A DNA stretch of 64,000 nucleotides from Gadus chalcogrammus (taxonomy: Eukaryota; Chordata; Actinopteri; Gadiformes; Gadidae), in the NCBI RefSeq assembly GCF_026213295.1, contig NC_079431.1, positions 15,839,982 through 15,903,981 on the forward strand. The letters are read 5' to 3'. The translations under genes and the position numbers were made by a program. Shown in pieces: positions 1 through 11,721 of the stretch (its first letter is position 1; each line of letters opens with the position of its first letter). The notes beneath the pieces are model-generated. The model saw only the letters and a list, made by a program, of their open reading frames with translations. It did not search any database and had not been told where the DNA came from.

Positions 1-1
1 C

Positions 2-64
<63 letters not shown>

Positions 65-72
65 GAGAGATT
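1..72. repeat. (CAGA)n microsatellite
   Basis: Perfect tetranucleotide repeat from the window edge to about 64, then a short (GA)n tail. It would lie in an intron of slc40a1. It may extend beyond the left edge. Confidence 0.95.
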
Positions 73-292
73 TTCTCCTCCTGACAGACAGCTGAACATT
101 TCACTGAACGCCAAATCAGAGCTATAAAGGCCCATTCACATGACCACGTTCCTATCAGCGAGTCATCATACCAAGCTTCAACCTGAGGGTCAGAGTATCA
201 TAAAGGTATAGCAGAACGTAAATGCCTCCGCTGCACATTCACTCCTAGATTAGCCAATATATCGATTGAGGGGGAGAAGGATAATGTCTTAC

Positions 293-1650
293 CAGAAGCC
301 AACCGTTGTACATACTGGCAAGCTGGTCTTTATACTGGAAAATGACCATTAGGACGATGCCACATAAGATAACACAGGAGTTCTGGACCAGCAGTGAAGT
401 CTGTGCCACTATGGGGTTAAAAATGGGAAATGTACCGTAAGGGCCAGAACAGTAAGCCAAGTAGGCCTAATAGCCAAGCTGTATGAAGATTTTCTACTCT
501 GTTATTACATATTATTAAGAGATCTATTATAGTATCATTCAATTCAATTCAATAATATATATATATGATAATAACATTCATTAAAATGCAACTTAATTTT
601 TTTAATAATAGGAATGACAGAATTAAGCAGAGTAATGGTAACTAATTATTTTTCTACATAACCATTAATTCCATCTATTCAATATTTTCCACTCTTGATC
701 CTGACAGACACCTAGCCTGTAAACGATCCTACCTTTGAGTCTGGGGTTCCGGTCCACCCAGTCCCCTATGAGGGCCCCCAGGAGCAGCACTGAGCCGGCC
801 ACCACCAGCCCGTACACGGCTGTCAGCAGCAGGCTGTTGCCGTACAGCTCCACCAGGAACACCGCAACGGCGAAGTTCCACATTCTGTCACCCTGGAGAA
901 TAAATTAAAATTGACTTGTATTCATAATGGATATAGACAATAAATATTATTAAAAAAGATATTAAAAAAAAAAACGAATCCATCAACATGAGTGTCCTGT
1001 CTGAGATTAAACAGGATAGTGAAATACAGGCTAGATCTATCTTTATGAATAAGGCATATATTTATTTGTAATCATTATAAAATTTGCATTTTCTTTGAAT
1101 ATCCAGTTTATTGTGTGTGGGGTTGCTTTTGTGTTTGTGGAAGATGGACCAGAGAAATTTGTTAAGCATTGTTATTGCATAATGTTTTAAACTTGACACC
1201 AGTTGCTATTTCTGGGTGATAGTGACCATAAGTGCAGCCATGTATTATCAGATTGAAATCACGAGAAAAACAATTGTCATGTCACTCTGTCCTAGGTTGA
1301 CATTTATGAGACATAGGTCATTTTCAAATGACAAATGACCGATATTCATAAGGAATCCTTCAAATGACAAATAATACAAATAATAAATATCTTACCCATG
1401 TTGACAGTGCATGTCCCATGTAAATAAGGAACTTTGCAGATGTAAAAAAGTCCCGAACAGATTCTGAAATATACAAAAATACAATACAAAATTCAGTTAA
1501 AAATATATAGATGTATGTTCATTACAGCAGACTGCTGGCCGTCCAGGTTTGTGCAGGATGCAAAGCAGCAACAGAGAAAGACATTGCATGCAACTGGAGA
1601 AAGCAATAACACCTACCACAGCATGTTTTCTTTGGAGCAGCGTTATCCAT
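293..1650 (-). CDS. slc40a1: Ferroportin (iron exporter), first four coding exons; gene continues past left edge
   Basis: Ferroportin is the plasma-membrane exporter of ferrous iron (major facilitator fold). Coding exons on the minus strand: 1650-1617, 1463-1396, 892-733 and 408-293. Frames join cleanly at every junction: the first exon gives [11 protein letters not shown], the second a stretch ending GHALSTW, the third [19 protein letters not shown] and the [11 protein letters not shown] loop, the fourth [11 protein letters not shown] through MYNGWLL. These are the first transmembrane helices of the family. The start is chosen because the MDNA-type N-terminus is followed by a proper donor. 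The remaining two thirds of the protein lie outside the window. A canonical iron-responsive element sits upstream in the 5' leader, indicating translational repression by iron regulatory proteins when iron is low. The identification is secure; the exact transcription start is not seen. Confidence 0.95.
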
Positions 1651-1810
1651 TGTTATATCGTCCAATGATATTTAGGTCAATACGATGTTATTATTATTTC
1701 TTCCCTTTTGTCAATGCGGCTGGTGATTTCGACGCGATGGGGGTTCTCCCTGCAAAGAGATGTCAAGAGAAACAAATCCACAGATCCTATCCTATCTTTT
1801 CGCCTCTCCA

Positions 1811-1837
1811 AACTTAGCCAACACTGTAGCTGAAGTT
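1811..1837 (-). promoter_or_regulatory. slc40a1: Iron-responsive element (IRE) in slc40a1 5' leader
   Basis: On the minus strand the 27 nt fold as a 5-bp lower stem (AACUU/AAGUU), a bulged C, a 5-bp upper stem (AGCUA/UGGCU, one G-U pair) and the hexaloop CAGUGU. All defining IRE features are present: C bulge, five pairs between bulge and loop, CAGUGN loop with C1-G5 potential. It lies about 160 nt upstream of the ferroportin start codon, as expected for a translational 5' IRE bound by IRP1/IRP2. Confidence 0.95.
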
Positions 1838-1964
1838 GGAAAGAAATATTTCAGCCGTGGAGGCTTGCTAAAAATGAAATACAAAGGCGATTGAAGCGAC
1901 TCCTCAGCTCTTCAGTTGAAGCTCTCGCTACCACTAGTCCACTACAGCCTCTGTTTACCTCCTA

Positions 1965-2015
1965 CCCGGTTATACGGTGCAGGGAGGGGCGTCAAAGTCA
2001 CGTGATGCGTCACTG
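1965..2015 (-). promoter_or_regulatory. slc40a1: Putative slc40a1 core promoter
   Basis: Upstream of the 5' leader are a TATA-like GTATAAC on the minus strand (around 1969-1976), a GC-rich GGGGCG box (near 1985-1991), an E-box CACGTG (1999-2004) and an adjacent AP-1/CRE-like TGCGTCA (2006-2012). Ferroportin promoters are known to respond to MARE/ARE-binding bZIP factors, so the bZIP-like site is plausible, but no consensus ARE was found. Assignment is by position only. Confidence 0.35.
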
Positions 2016-2288
2016 AGCCGCAACACAGAGTGGGCCCTCCCACTGTCGGACCCTTGGATCAAAGAATGCCGAATAAGAAGTACCATGTAAAGCGCCCATT
2101 GTTGCAGAATAGAGAGTGGGTTCCGGTATTACAGTGTTATACACTATTCTTTTGTTCTCAATTATGTCGTAGGCTAATGCCCTAACAGGTTCGAATTATC
2201 TGCATATGAATGCATATGAATAAAAAAGACTAGAACCCGAACTTGAACCAGCAGTTGGCCTAAACCAAAAAGCGCGCGCAAGCTATAA

Positions 2289-2345
2289 CGCACACGCACA
2301 CGCACACGCACACGCACACGCACACGCACACGCACACACACACAC
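2289..2345. repeat. (CACACG)n / (CA)n microsatellite
   Basis: Alternating CACACG hexamers passing into pure CA. It produces artefactual VRVRVR reading frames; no gene is present. Confidence 0.95.
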
Positions 2346-4219
2346 AAGTTGGCTGCGGTGCTCAACATGAATGTTTTAATGTCTGTGTCTAAGATGATAT
2401 ATTTATTGTGGTTACACATGCATTGTTTTGTAGAAATAATGAAATACAGAAGTGATACAGAAGTACTGCAGTTTAAAGAAGTGTTAACTATTTACCACGC
2501 AGCAATTGGCAGCAATGTCTAAAATAAAAACTCCCAACTTGACCGTTTCTTTATCTCAACGTGACAGCAACGACCTCTGCCCTGGTTTTGGCTCTGCGTT
2601 CAACCTCAGTTGGAACCCATGCAGCCTACTACAAAACACACTTTTTGGTACGTTTTCGGTGAATCCTAGCTGTTGACATGGTATTTCTTCACCCTCTTTG
2701 GGGACCGCATCGATGAAAGATAATAAGAAAAGCATTGGTTCATGCATCTGTGGATGATGTGTTTGGTTTGGTTGGAGGGAGGAGAGCACAGCGGGACTGG
2801 GTGGAATCCGAATCCGGTTTCATGAGAAAGAGCTCTCATAGACCACTCAACCTAACCCACCTAACTAGAGGTATAAAATGAAACGTGATGACCATGATAA
2901 ACATGAATATTGTTTTGATATCACGTCGTCCATAATTTAGCAAGTGGTGATGCTTTCATTTATTAGTTATTATAGTTGTTGCTGTTCTCATGGGGTTTAA
3001 CTAAGCAGTGGCAGGAACTAAAGCAATACATTTATAGGTATTTCATTTGATTCTTTGAAGAAGCCAAACCAAGTGGCGCCAGTTAAACCCGATCCTCCTC
3101 CTTAACACAGATACAGACCCACAACCACTGTGTGTTGGAATTGAGACTACCATTACCTCATTCGGCTTCATTTGGTTTGAATCCTGAAGAAGCCATTCAT
3201 TAACAATAACCCTTTGCATTAGCTAGAGAAATCTGAAACCACATAAACAGGCCAAACCTTCCCAAACATACAGTGTTTAAACATTCAGAATCTGTTGAGA
3301 TTGTGGACATGCCAGGACCAGAATCATAATAAAGGCTACATCACATTATCCATGTTCGATGAAAATGTGTGACCTGTTTCATCTATAGGCTGGCCACTTT
3401 TAAAGGCTTAGGTGTGGTTGGCTCAGATCTTACGAGATTCAAAACAAACAGACAAATATTTGCTTTACTCACCTGAACCTAAACAAGCGGAATCCAAATA
3501 TTTACAATGCCTGGGAACACATGTTGATGAATTTGATCAAGAAAAAATGAAAAAGAATAACATCAAAAAGGTCTTTGAACATACAGTTTAACATTCCTTC
3601 ATTCAAAATCATTAACCGTCAGTGTCATCTATTATTTTCACAAATTGCTTAATTTTTATGTACGTATCCTAAACGGTCTAAACGTGTTATTATGTATGCG
3701 GTCACATTGATTGAGTATTCTTTTTATTGTTTGTTCTGTTTCCAACTCACAGATCTCTATGTTGTGAGAAGCCACAACAGTTGCTGACCAACAAATAACG
3801 TAAAAATACCATAGTAAGAAAATAATCCATGTTGTTAAAAACCATGAAGAGGGTATATGGAACCCAACCTAAAACAGAGATGGTTTGTGGAATATTTCAG
3901 CCACATGATAACAATAGCCTTATCTTGTCACACATTGAGCTCTATTGGAGGATTTGGTCAGCCTGCTGGGTTCCTATTAAGGCCCCTTGGGTCCATTGAG
4001 CAGGTAAAAACAGATTACCTGCCACCCTATTAGTGGGTAAGTGTGTCATCGGCGGTTCCCTCCGATCAACTGCTGTGTCATCCTTAGCAGTCATGTGACC
4101 CGGCTCGGGTATATCTTTGCTGCACATAGCTTCCCATTCAGGTCCCGACGACAGGAAAACAACAAGGGCTGCTTACGGCAGGCTAAATTTACACTCCTCA
4201 GAACCGAAATACCATGATG

Positions 4220-4222
<3 letters not shown>

Positions 4223-4317
<95 letters not shown>
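4223..4317. repeat. (TG)n microsatellite
   Basis: About 95 nt of pure TG dinucleotide. Potential Z-DNA. The open frames through it are repeat artefacts. Confidence 0.97.
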
Positions 4318-4318
<1 letters not shown>

Positions 4319-4465
4319 CTTAAATAACCCAACTGCACATCGGTGAAGGGATGGGTAAGGTGGAGGTCCGGATGTAAGCCGTGGTATACACAAGACTGGA
4401 CCTGATTCTGGTTCCTTACTGTGGGTCTTTTATGGAAAAGACATAATGGTCATGTTTTTTGTCTC

Positions 4466-4627
<162 letters not shown>

Positions 4628-5436
4628 GTTTACTTACTGTTGCGATAGAGTTAAAGGTTACGTAGGGATGTTTTCAGTGTGCTCAACAGTGCCGATGACC
4701 CCGATAATGCAGCTGGGTCAATATGATCATGTCTTGATTCAGGTTAGTTATTGGAGGCTGGATACTGTCTGGTATTTAATGGTGTCATGGAGTCCGAATG
4801 AGCACAAGCTGAATATTCTGAAGGCTTTAAATGGTAAATTGACATGTCATGCCAAAAACAGACAATATCGGTTAGTGAAAACCGGTTGTAACCTCCGCAG
4901 CCACAGAGAGAACAAAACACTGATAATAATAACCACCTTGGTGGTTATCTGAACGTAACAGCGAGTGCGGCCATATTGTTCGTGTGGTTGTAAGACTGAT
5001 GTGTGGCTGAGAGAGCTTTCCTCTGCCAGACAAAGAAATGATAAACACAAACGGTCATCGTCTGGCATTGACAACATGGTAAGGCCTTGCCCGAAAAGAC
5101 AGTCCTCATTTCCTGGAGATAAGTGTAAACAGCTGTTTCAAATCAATAATAAAGTACCACTGTTGACCAGGTGTGTTTGTTCATCTCACAATAGACAATA
5201 CAGGAGTGGTCCAAAGTCAGTGAAATCTTCGTTTGGTCTAATGCGTATAGGATATCACATAGCACTGGACCAGGCAATGATTTGGTTGTAAATAAACCAG
5301 AGTAAAGCATTTTGATTAACATATTTATTTAGATCATAGCGAGTCCCTTAGCACAGAGATTGTCAGACTTTGGGTTCTAAATTATTATCAAGCAATTCGT
5401 TTAAAATGTACTAAGAAATATGCTCTATAAAGAAAT

Positions 5437-5441
5437 GCCAC

Positions 5442-5472
<31 letters not shown>

Positions 5473-5510
5473 ATTATTATCCTTTATTATTATTATAATT
5501 ATTATTCATT
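5437..5510. repeat. (ATT)n microsatellite
   Basis: Trinucleotide ATT/TTA run, degenerating after about 5470, some 220 nt upstream of the asdurf start codon. Confidence 0.9.
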
Positions 5511-5730
5511 ACTATTTCGTTACATTTTTGTATACAATCTCAAGATCCAATTTGATATTTAACTCGACCAGAAGAGGGCAGCAAACAGAGTCCACCCGAC
5601 GTCCTCGGCCCTACAGCCTTCCGGAAATACACTCGTTGTCTAACATGTGTTTACTTGCTTACACAGCAATGGCTGTCTAACTTCATAATCATACAATTCT
5701 GCTAAAGGGTTGGATTACGTAAACCAAAAA

Positions 5731-6469
5731 ATGACTTCAAACAGTCGAGAGGACGAGATTTCTGAAGCACATTCTGCGATCAAAGAGGAACTCAACAAGA
5801 AGGTAAAACATCCTAACCCCTAATAACCCATATCTTGTCAATCGAATGCTGAATGTGAACATACTACTCAATTATAGAGCAACGTTTGAGCTAATTTAAG
5901 CCAGTATAGTTTAAAGTCTTTACTATTGAACTTAATCTGCAGATAAAGGAGCAGAAGATTGTCGTAGATGAGCTCTCAAATCTGAAGAAAAATAGGGTAA
6001 GTGGATATTTAATAATTCATTGTTTTTGGTAGAGCAAGTGGTCACAAAATGACCTCTTACTGAGGTTATAACTGTCAGGGTACTAAACTTGAATTTGATG
6101 AATTGTATGCATATCTAGATTCATGTTTTAAAAACTGCCATCTGCAATCTTTCCAGAAAGTCTACGTGCAACAACGCAACAGCAACATTTTCTTCCTGGC
6201 TGACAAAGGACAGATGCTTGGAACAAATAAAAGTTTGTAAAATTTAAGTTTTCAAATGTTGGTTGAAATGACTGTGTGGGGTTTCTAACTTATAACAAAC
6301 TGCATGAATAATCTGGACACTAGTGAAAATTATTTTTTATAAAATGTATGTGTGTCCAAGTAGCCATGTTTTTTTAAACGTAAGTATTTCTAAGTCGTTA
6401 AACCATATATTCATCTCTGCCCTTACAGAGGAATTGGACATCTTGAAAAAGGAGCTGCAAGATATGTAA
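5731..6469 (+). CDS. asdurf: ASNSD1 upstream-ORF protein, prefoldin-like subunit
   Basis: Small protein encoded upstream of asnsd1 on the same transcript; in mammals it is a beta-prefoldin-like subunit of the PAQosome (R2TP/prefoldin-like co-chaperone). Coding exons: 5731-5802, 5943-5996, 6157-6232 and 6429-6469, giving 80 residues. The second exon encodes IKEQKIVVDELSNLKKNR and the third begins KVYVQQRNSNIFFLAD, the hallmark core of the family; the rest is heptad-like and Leu/Lys-rich, as expected of a coiled-coil prefoldin. All junctions keep frame (the last intron splits a Lys codon). The stop codon is followed after 25 nt by the asnsd1 start codon in the same exon, so both proteins come from one spliced mRNA. 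The N-terminus is shorter than and divergent from the mammalian protein. Confidence 0.92.
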
Positions 6470-6494
6470 GCCCTATCAAACCTTCACCTGCACC

Positions 6495-9400
6495 ATGTGT
6501 GGCATCTTCTGTCTGCTCAGCTTCTCCCCCGTTGAGTCTCCCACCGACCAATGGCTTCACCAAAACCTGAGCAGGCGAGGGCCCGACTCAACCCAGGACC
6601 TGACCGTGACCCACGCACAACCCTTCTATCGATGTCTGTTCTCCGCACACGTGCTCCACATGCGGGGCGCCCTCACCCCTCAGCCGGAGCGAGACGCCGC
6701 TGGGAACGTACTTCTGTGGAACGGGGAGATCTTCAGCGGTATCGCAGTGGCGCCAGAGGAGAACGACACTCGCGTAATGGCGCGTCAGCTCTCCTCGTGC
6801 GATACCCCTGCCGAGCTTCTCTCAGTGGTCTCACGCGTGCGGGGGCCCTGGGCATTTGCCTACTACCAGCAGGCCCAACACTGCCTTTGGTTCGGCAGGG
6901 ACTTCTTCGGGAGGCGGAGCTTGTTGTGGCAGTTTGACGCGGAGGCCGAGGCCTTGACCCTGACGTCGGTGGGGGGCGACTGCTCTCTGACCGGTGCGGA
7001 CCCCTGGCTAGAGGTTCCCGCGGCGGGGGTGTACCGGATCGACCTGAAGGCGGGACGTGTTGCCGGGACGGGCGGTGTGACGCTGGAGGTTTATCCCTGG
7101 GCTACGGGAGGGTGCGGGCTCCCGTCCCCTGAAAGCGTCCCTAGCAACTGCGTGGCAACAATGAACCAGTGGGGCCTGGTCCTACCATCGCCCGTGTCCC
7201 CACTCAACATGCTGCTTCCCGAGGTCGAGGTGGGAGTACTTCCGTCGTCTCCGGCTTCCAGTGTTGTGGCGACGGATCTGGAGGAGGTGCTGGCGTCCAG
7301 GGAAAGGACCGGCGAGGTGGACCACCTCAACGCCGTGCTCAGCGAGGCGGTGCGGCGGCGCGTTCAGGCCTTGCCCGGCGACATCAGAGACGAGTCATTG
7401 ACCGACCACGCCTCCGTGGCGGTCCTCTTCTCCGGGGGGATCGACTCCATGATCCTGGCGGTGTTGGCGGACCGGCACGTACCCGCGGGACAACCCATCG
7501 ACCTCCTCAACGTGGCCTTCAAGCTGCAGGAGCCCAAGACTCAGAAACAACAATCCACAAAGAAGAAGAAGAAGAAACCCGAAACAGACCAAAACAAACC
7601 GACGACGGACTCGGCGAATGTCCCCAAGGTCTCCGAGATTTCCTCGCCGTTCGACGTCCCGGACAGACTGACGGGGCGGGCGGGGCTGCTGGAGCTGCAG
7701 GCTCTGAACCCGGAGAGGAAGTGGAACTTTGTGGAGGTAAACGTGACGCAGGAGGAGCTGCAGGAGACGCGGCGGGAGCGCGTGCGTCACCTGGTGCAGC
7801 CGCTGGACACGGTGCTGGACGACAGCATCGGCTGCGCCATGTGGTTTGCGGCGCGGGGGGAGGGCTTCGTCACGCAGGACGGCGACCGGACGCCGTTCTC
7901 TTCGCCGGCAAAGGTTCAATACAGTTTCCAGTATTTTTATATGAGACATAAGGTTCAAGGTTCATAGGTTAAATTCCCTTACTGACTTGCTGTGTCTTTT
8001 TCTACCCTATGAAGTGAAAACCCTGCAGGAGTGAACCCGATCGGGATCACAAGCTTGTTGTTCATCTCTGGTTCCTTCCCCTTCTCCTCCAGGTCCTTCT
8101 GACGGGCATCGGGGCAGACGAGCAGCTGGCGGGCTACTCCAGACACAGGGTCCGCTTCCAGACCTCCGGCCACCAGGGGCTGGTCCAGGAGCTGGGCATG
8201 GAGCTGGGCCGCATCTCCTCCAGGAACCTGGGCCGGGACGACCGCATCATAGCGGACCACGGGAAGGAGGCCAGGTGGGTTGTCTTTGGTTAGTTATGTA
8301 TGGTATTATGGTATGGTATTATCTATGGTATTTCTATGGTTAGGTCTCTCTTATGCTCACTTGACACAACGGGCAGGAATCAAGTGATTGTTGTAAGTAA
8401 CTGTAGAAAGTGATTCAAATCAAGGTTCATGTTCCGAAATAGACCATTGAGCCAAGATGCAATGTTCACTCCTTTTATCTGGGCCTCTGTCCAGGATGTT
8501 GGTTCCAATTTTGCATGTGATCCTGTTGAGCCGGGTACGGTTGTTGAAGGAGATATTGTGGTTGACCTTTGTTGAGCCGACATGTGTGGTTGTTGTTGAT
8601 GAACTACCACTGCTTGCATCATTGGGTGAGCAACTTGCTATAGTTCCTTTTCCTCCCAGGACAGACAGTTGTTTCTTAATCAGATTAATCCGTATCATCG
8701 CTTTTTATGCAGCTGTGTCTTTCAGTGTTGTGGAACATGTCTTCTTTATGGCTGTCATAATCTTAAATTAGTTAAAGTAAACAGTTCTCGCTTTCTGTGT
8801 ACGACTGCTTGTACTTTCCATGAGGTCGGGGGGTAAAATTGGGTTGGTCTGCACTGAGGGAAAGGAAAGTAATTTTTCCATGCCTGACAGCCTGTACATC
8901 CTGTCTGGAATGGCTCAGGTGGTCTGTCTGTTATGTTGAAGGGTGGGTAGTGCAGTTGTTTGGTTAGCTGTTCTTGGTGTAGTCCTGGATGTTCCTCTAC
9001 TACCAACATGTGGTGTGTGTGTGGTTCTTCATAGAATCCAGGCGTGGGTACATTGCAGAGGCTTTTCGACGAGTACAAATGCGGGATGGGTTTTAGTAGA
9101 CGGGTGGTGGTCGTCTCTGGATCTGCTTTGCCATCAACTGTTTTGCCGTACTTTATATCCGTCTTTTTTTGGCTTGTGCTTCCCATTGTGACAAGCATCG
9201 GTGATGTGTAGCTTGTCCAAACTGAATATTTGCACGATTTTATATATATATATCTCACAAAATGTCAAGAACATGTTGATGCAGTGTTGGTGTTTTTCAT
9301 CCCATGAACCGTCCTGTAGCCATGGTGTACAGGATTTCTTGGTCCATTACATCCATTTCTTGACAGTGGTGTGTTGAGGATGGGTGGGGGTGGAGAATCT

Positions 9401-11440
9401 TCCCATAAGTTGGGGAATGGAGGAGCTTCCCAAATGGTGGCCATTTTTAAGGTCTTGCTCTATTCTATAAGTTCTAGTTAGTCTAGATCAGGGGTCACCA
9501 ACCTTTTTGAACCTGAGAGCTTCTTCATGGGCACTGAATCATACGAAGGGCACCCAGTTCTATACACTCTTCTGAAATAACAAATTTGCTCAGTTTGCCT
9601 TTAGTTATATATTACTATCAATGATTAATGATACTCATCTATGTGAAGACATGTTAATTAATTAAATCATGTTCATGATTTCTCACAATAATTATCAACA
9701 ATGACTTAAAAAAGGTGGGAGAGAGTTGTTCAAGAATGAGTAGTGCTATTTTTAGAACAGGCCTGCGGGCGCCTCATGTGGTCCTTGCGGGCGCCATGGG
9801 GCCCGCAAGGCACTGGCTGTTTCCCAATGTCAAGGAAGCATGCTCAACGGCCGCCCTTTTAAGGACGCTACGTCATCGAACGCCGACAAGCACTGTTCCA
9901 ATGTTGAGGACACTCGAAATACGCCCCCTTTTCGGGTCCTTCGTTTTTGAGAATTCCGAGATTTTTCAAGGATGCATCGCTGCATCCTAGACGAGCCAAA
10001 ACTACCCACAATCCTCTGCGTTCACTGGGCGGGTTCTTGAAAATGGCAGAGAAGTACACGTTCAAACGAAGTGAAGTTATATTAGTTTTCAGAAATATTT
10101 TGTGCCGTATTGCTTTTTATAGATTCATCATGTTAATGCAAATAATCAAGCCTAAAGGCCTGTGCCACTTTTCAAACGTTTTTGCAACTTAATGATACGT
10201 TGCTATATTTTGCATGGACGTAGCTGATGTTAAACACCACTGTCACCAATGTCAATTTACTCGCTCACAAGATTACATTATTTATGTATACCTATTTATG
10301 TTTTACGTTTTTTTTAGGGTCAGCCCAGCAAACAGAGGCTTTTGTGCGCCTTAGGGTGGCGCACAAACATTTGTTTGCCGGTGGAAGGGATAGTGCCACT
10401 ATCCAATGTTGTAAAATTAATGCACAACCGATCATTTGCAATGTTTGTAATTTTTAATGAACGTATATAATTGTATTTTATATGATATACTGATGTGTTC
10501 AAAGCACTGGTAGATTGTAGGCATATATGAATGAATGAATCAGATCATATATCCAAATAAATACACGTTTATCATCTCTTTCTTTGTCTTTTTCCCCCTG
10601 CATAATAGTAATCAACCGTACTGTAAATGTGATGCATGAATTAAGTTCTCAGACAATTTCACTTAGTTTTATAAAAATTGAATGGATTTTCCTTTTGATA
10701 AAGACAATTCGATCAACCACAACAAAGCTTTTGTGACTTCCCCAAAGAGGCTCCATGCGAAGGAGACATGACCGCATTCATAACAGACAAAAGTCAAATA
10801 AATATCGATCAGCTTGATTGCTGATCGATATTTATTCATAAGCGCACATGTGTTTACAAGCGGACACGCAGTATTAAAAAGCGGAAGCGCTTCCACACTA
10901 CCAAGTCGTTCCCAAAGTCAGACGTTACAAACGCTAGGAAGCACTCGAGCTAGCACTCTAGTCTCATCTCCATAGGACGCGACTAGCAAGGACGCTTCCT
11001 AGCAAGGCTGCAGCCTTCACTTTGGGAAACAGCCACTGTGTTTGTGACCCCTGGTCTAGATACGTAAATTGTATTCACCTTCATAAAAAAATCAACTCCT
11101 CCAAGGTTAATCATGATCCCATGATGCATTCTGAAGTAAGCTCCCTATTATTCTAGTATTGACTAGTCTGTATCCACTATTTTCGACCTGCAGATTCCCG
11201 TACTTGGACGAGGACGTGGTGGACTACTTGAACTCCCTGCCCGTGTCGAGGAAGGCGGACCTGTCTCTGCCCCGCGGTGTGGGGGAGAAGCTGCTCCTGA
11301 GGCAGGGGGCCAGGGCCCTAGGCCTGGGACCCTCCGCCCTCCTCCCCAAGAGAGCAATGCAGTTCGGCTCCCGCATCGCCAAGATGGAGAACAGCCACGA
11401 GAGGGCTTCCGACCGCTGCAACCGACTGCTCAGCGCTTAG
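6495..11440 (+). CDS. asnsd1: Asparagine synthetase domain-containing protein 1
   Basis: Coding exons 6495-7913, 8093-8274 and 11194-11440 predict about 615 residues, close to the mammalian 640. The N-terminus MCGIFC supplies the class-II glutamine amidotransferase nucleophile position (Cys2), followed by GPDS and WNGEIF motifs. The synthetase half has the ATP-pyrophosphatase P-loop SGGIDS (about residue 315) preceded by VAVLF, then a Lys-rich insert (about 352-368), the [15 protein letters not shown] motif in exon 2 and a C-terminal [15 protein letters not shown] segment. A true asparagine synthetase activity has not been established for the family. The first donor is a weak AAG|GTTCAA. The last intron holds a nested DNA transposon. 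Its start lies 25 nt after the asdurf stop, so translation must involve leaky scanning or reinitiation. Confidence 0.95.
8275..9480. other. asnsd1 intron 2, proximal part
   Basis: About 1.2 kb with moderately long but unrecognised open frames on both strands (for example minus strand 9258-8755). The sequence looks like an old, degraded repeat, but no diagnostic domain or terminal repeat was seen. No exon is needed here for asnsd1 frame continuity. Confidence 0.3.
9815..11034. mobile_element. Harbinger-like DNA element nested inside the hAT element
   Basis: Terminal inverted repeats GGCTGTTTCCCAA at the left and TTGGGAAACAGCC at the right (with one or two mismatches further in) are bounded by a 3-bp direct repeat ACT (9812-9814 and 11035-11037). 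A 3-bp duplication fits PIF/Harbinger-type insertion, though the usual target is TWA. The 1.2 kb interior has only short open frames (for example 10043-10192 reads [12 protein letters not shown]) and a strong internal palindrome. Family assignment is inferred from ends and target-site length. Confidence 0.6.
10797..10836. repeat. 17-bp perfect hairpin inside the nested element
   Basis: Arms 10797-10813 and 10820-10836 are perfect reverse complements (each contains ATATCGATCAGC or its complement) separated by a 6-nt loop. Confidence 0.9.
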
Positions 11441-11721
11441 AAGACAATCTCAGCCTGTGTTCTTTAATACATGGGATTCTATTTTTATTCTGATGAAATT
11501 CTGTCATTATAAAATTACATGCATTAGAATCTGTTGTAGTAACCTGCCATTGTATGGAATATATATATATATATATATGCAAATCATATTTACAAATAAC
11601 CCCAAAATTGATTATTATTGAAGCAATCTTCACTATGCTCAGATATGAAATTTCAGGTCCAAATGAGGTATGCGTGTCGTGTGATTGTTCCGACACACAG
11701 CAGAATAAAGATTTTTTTTCT

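Larger units (their letters stand above)
9489..11053. mobile_element. Non-autonomous hAT-type DNA transposon (outer element)
   Basis: Begins CAGGGGTCACCAA and ends GTGACCCCTG, an inverted terminal pair of the hAT type. It is flanked on both sides by the identical 8-bp direct repeat GTCTAGAT (9481-9488 and 11054-11061), the length diagnostic for hAT insertion. The outer element's own sequence is about 9489-9814 plus 11035-11053; the rest is a second element inserted inside it. No transposase frame is present. Confidence 0.85.

Noticed and set aside
7169..7958. Long open frames on both strands inside asnsd1 exon 1
   Set aside because: GC-rich shadow frames of a conserved coding exon; their sequences are Arg/Gly/Pro-rich without family resemblance.
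8755..9258. 167-residue minus-strand frame in the asnsd1 intron
   Set aside because: No recognisable domain, no splice partners and odd composition; probably chance or an old repeat.
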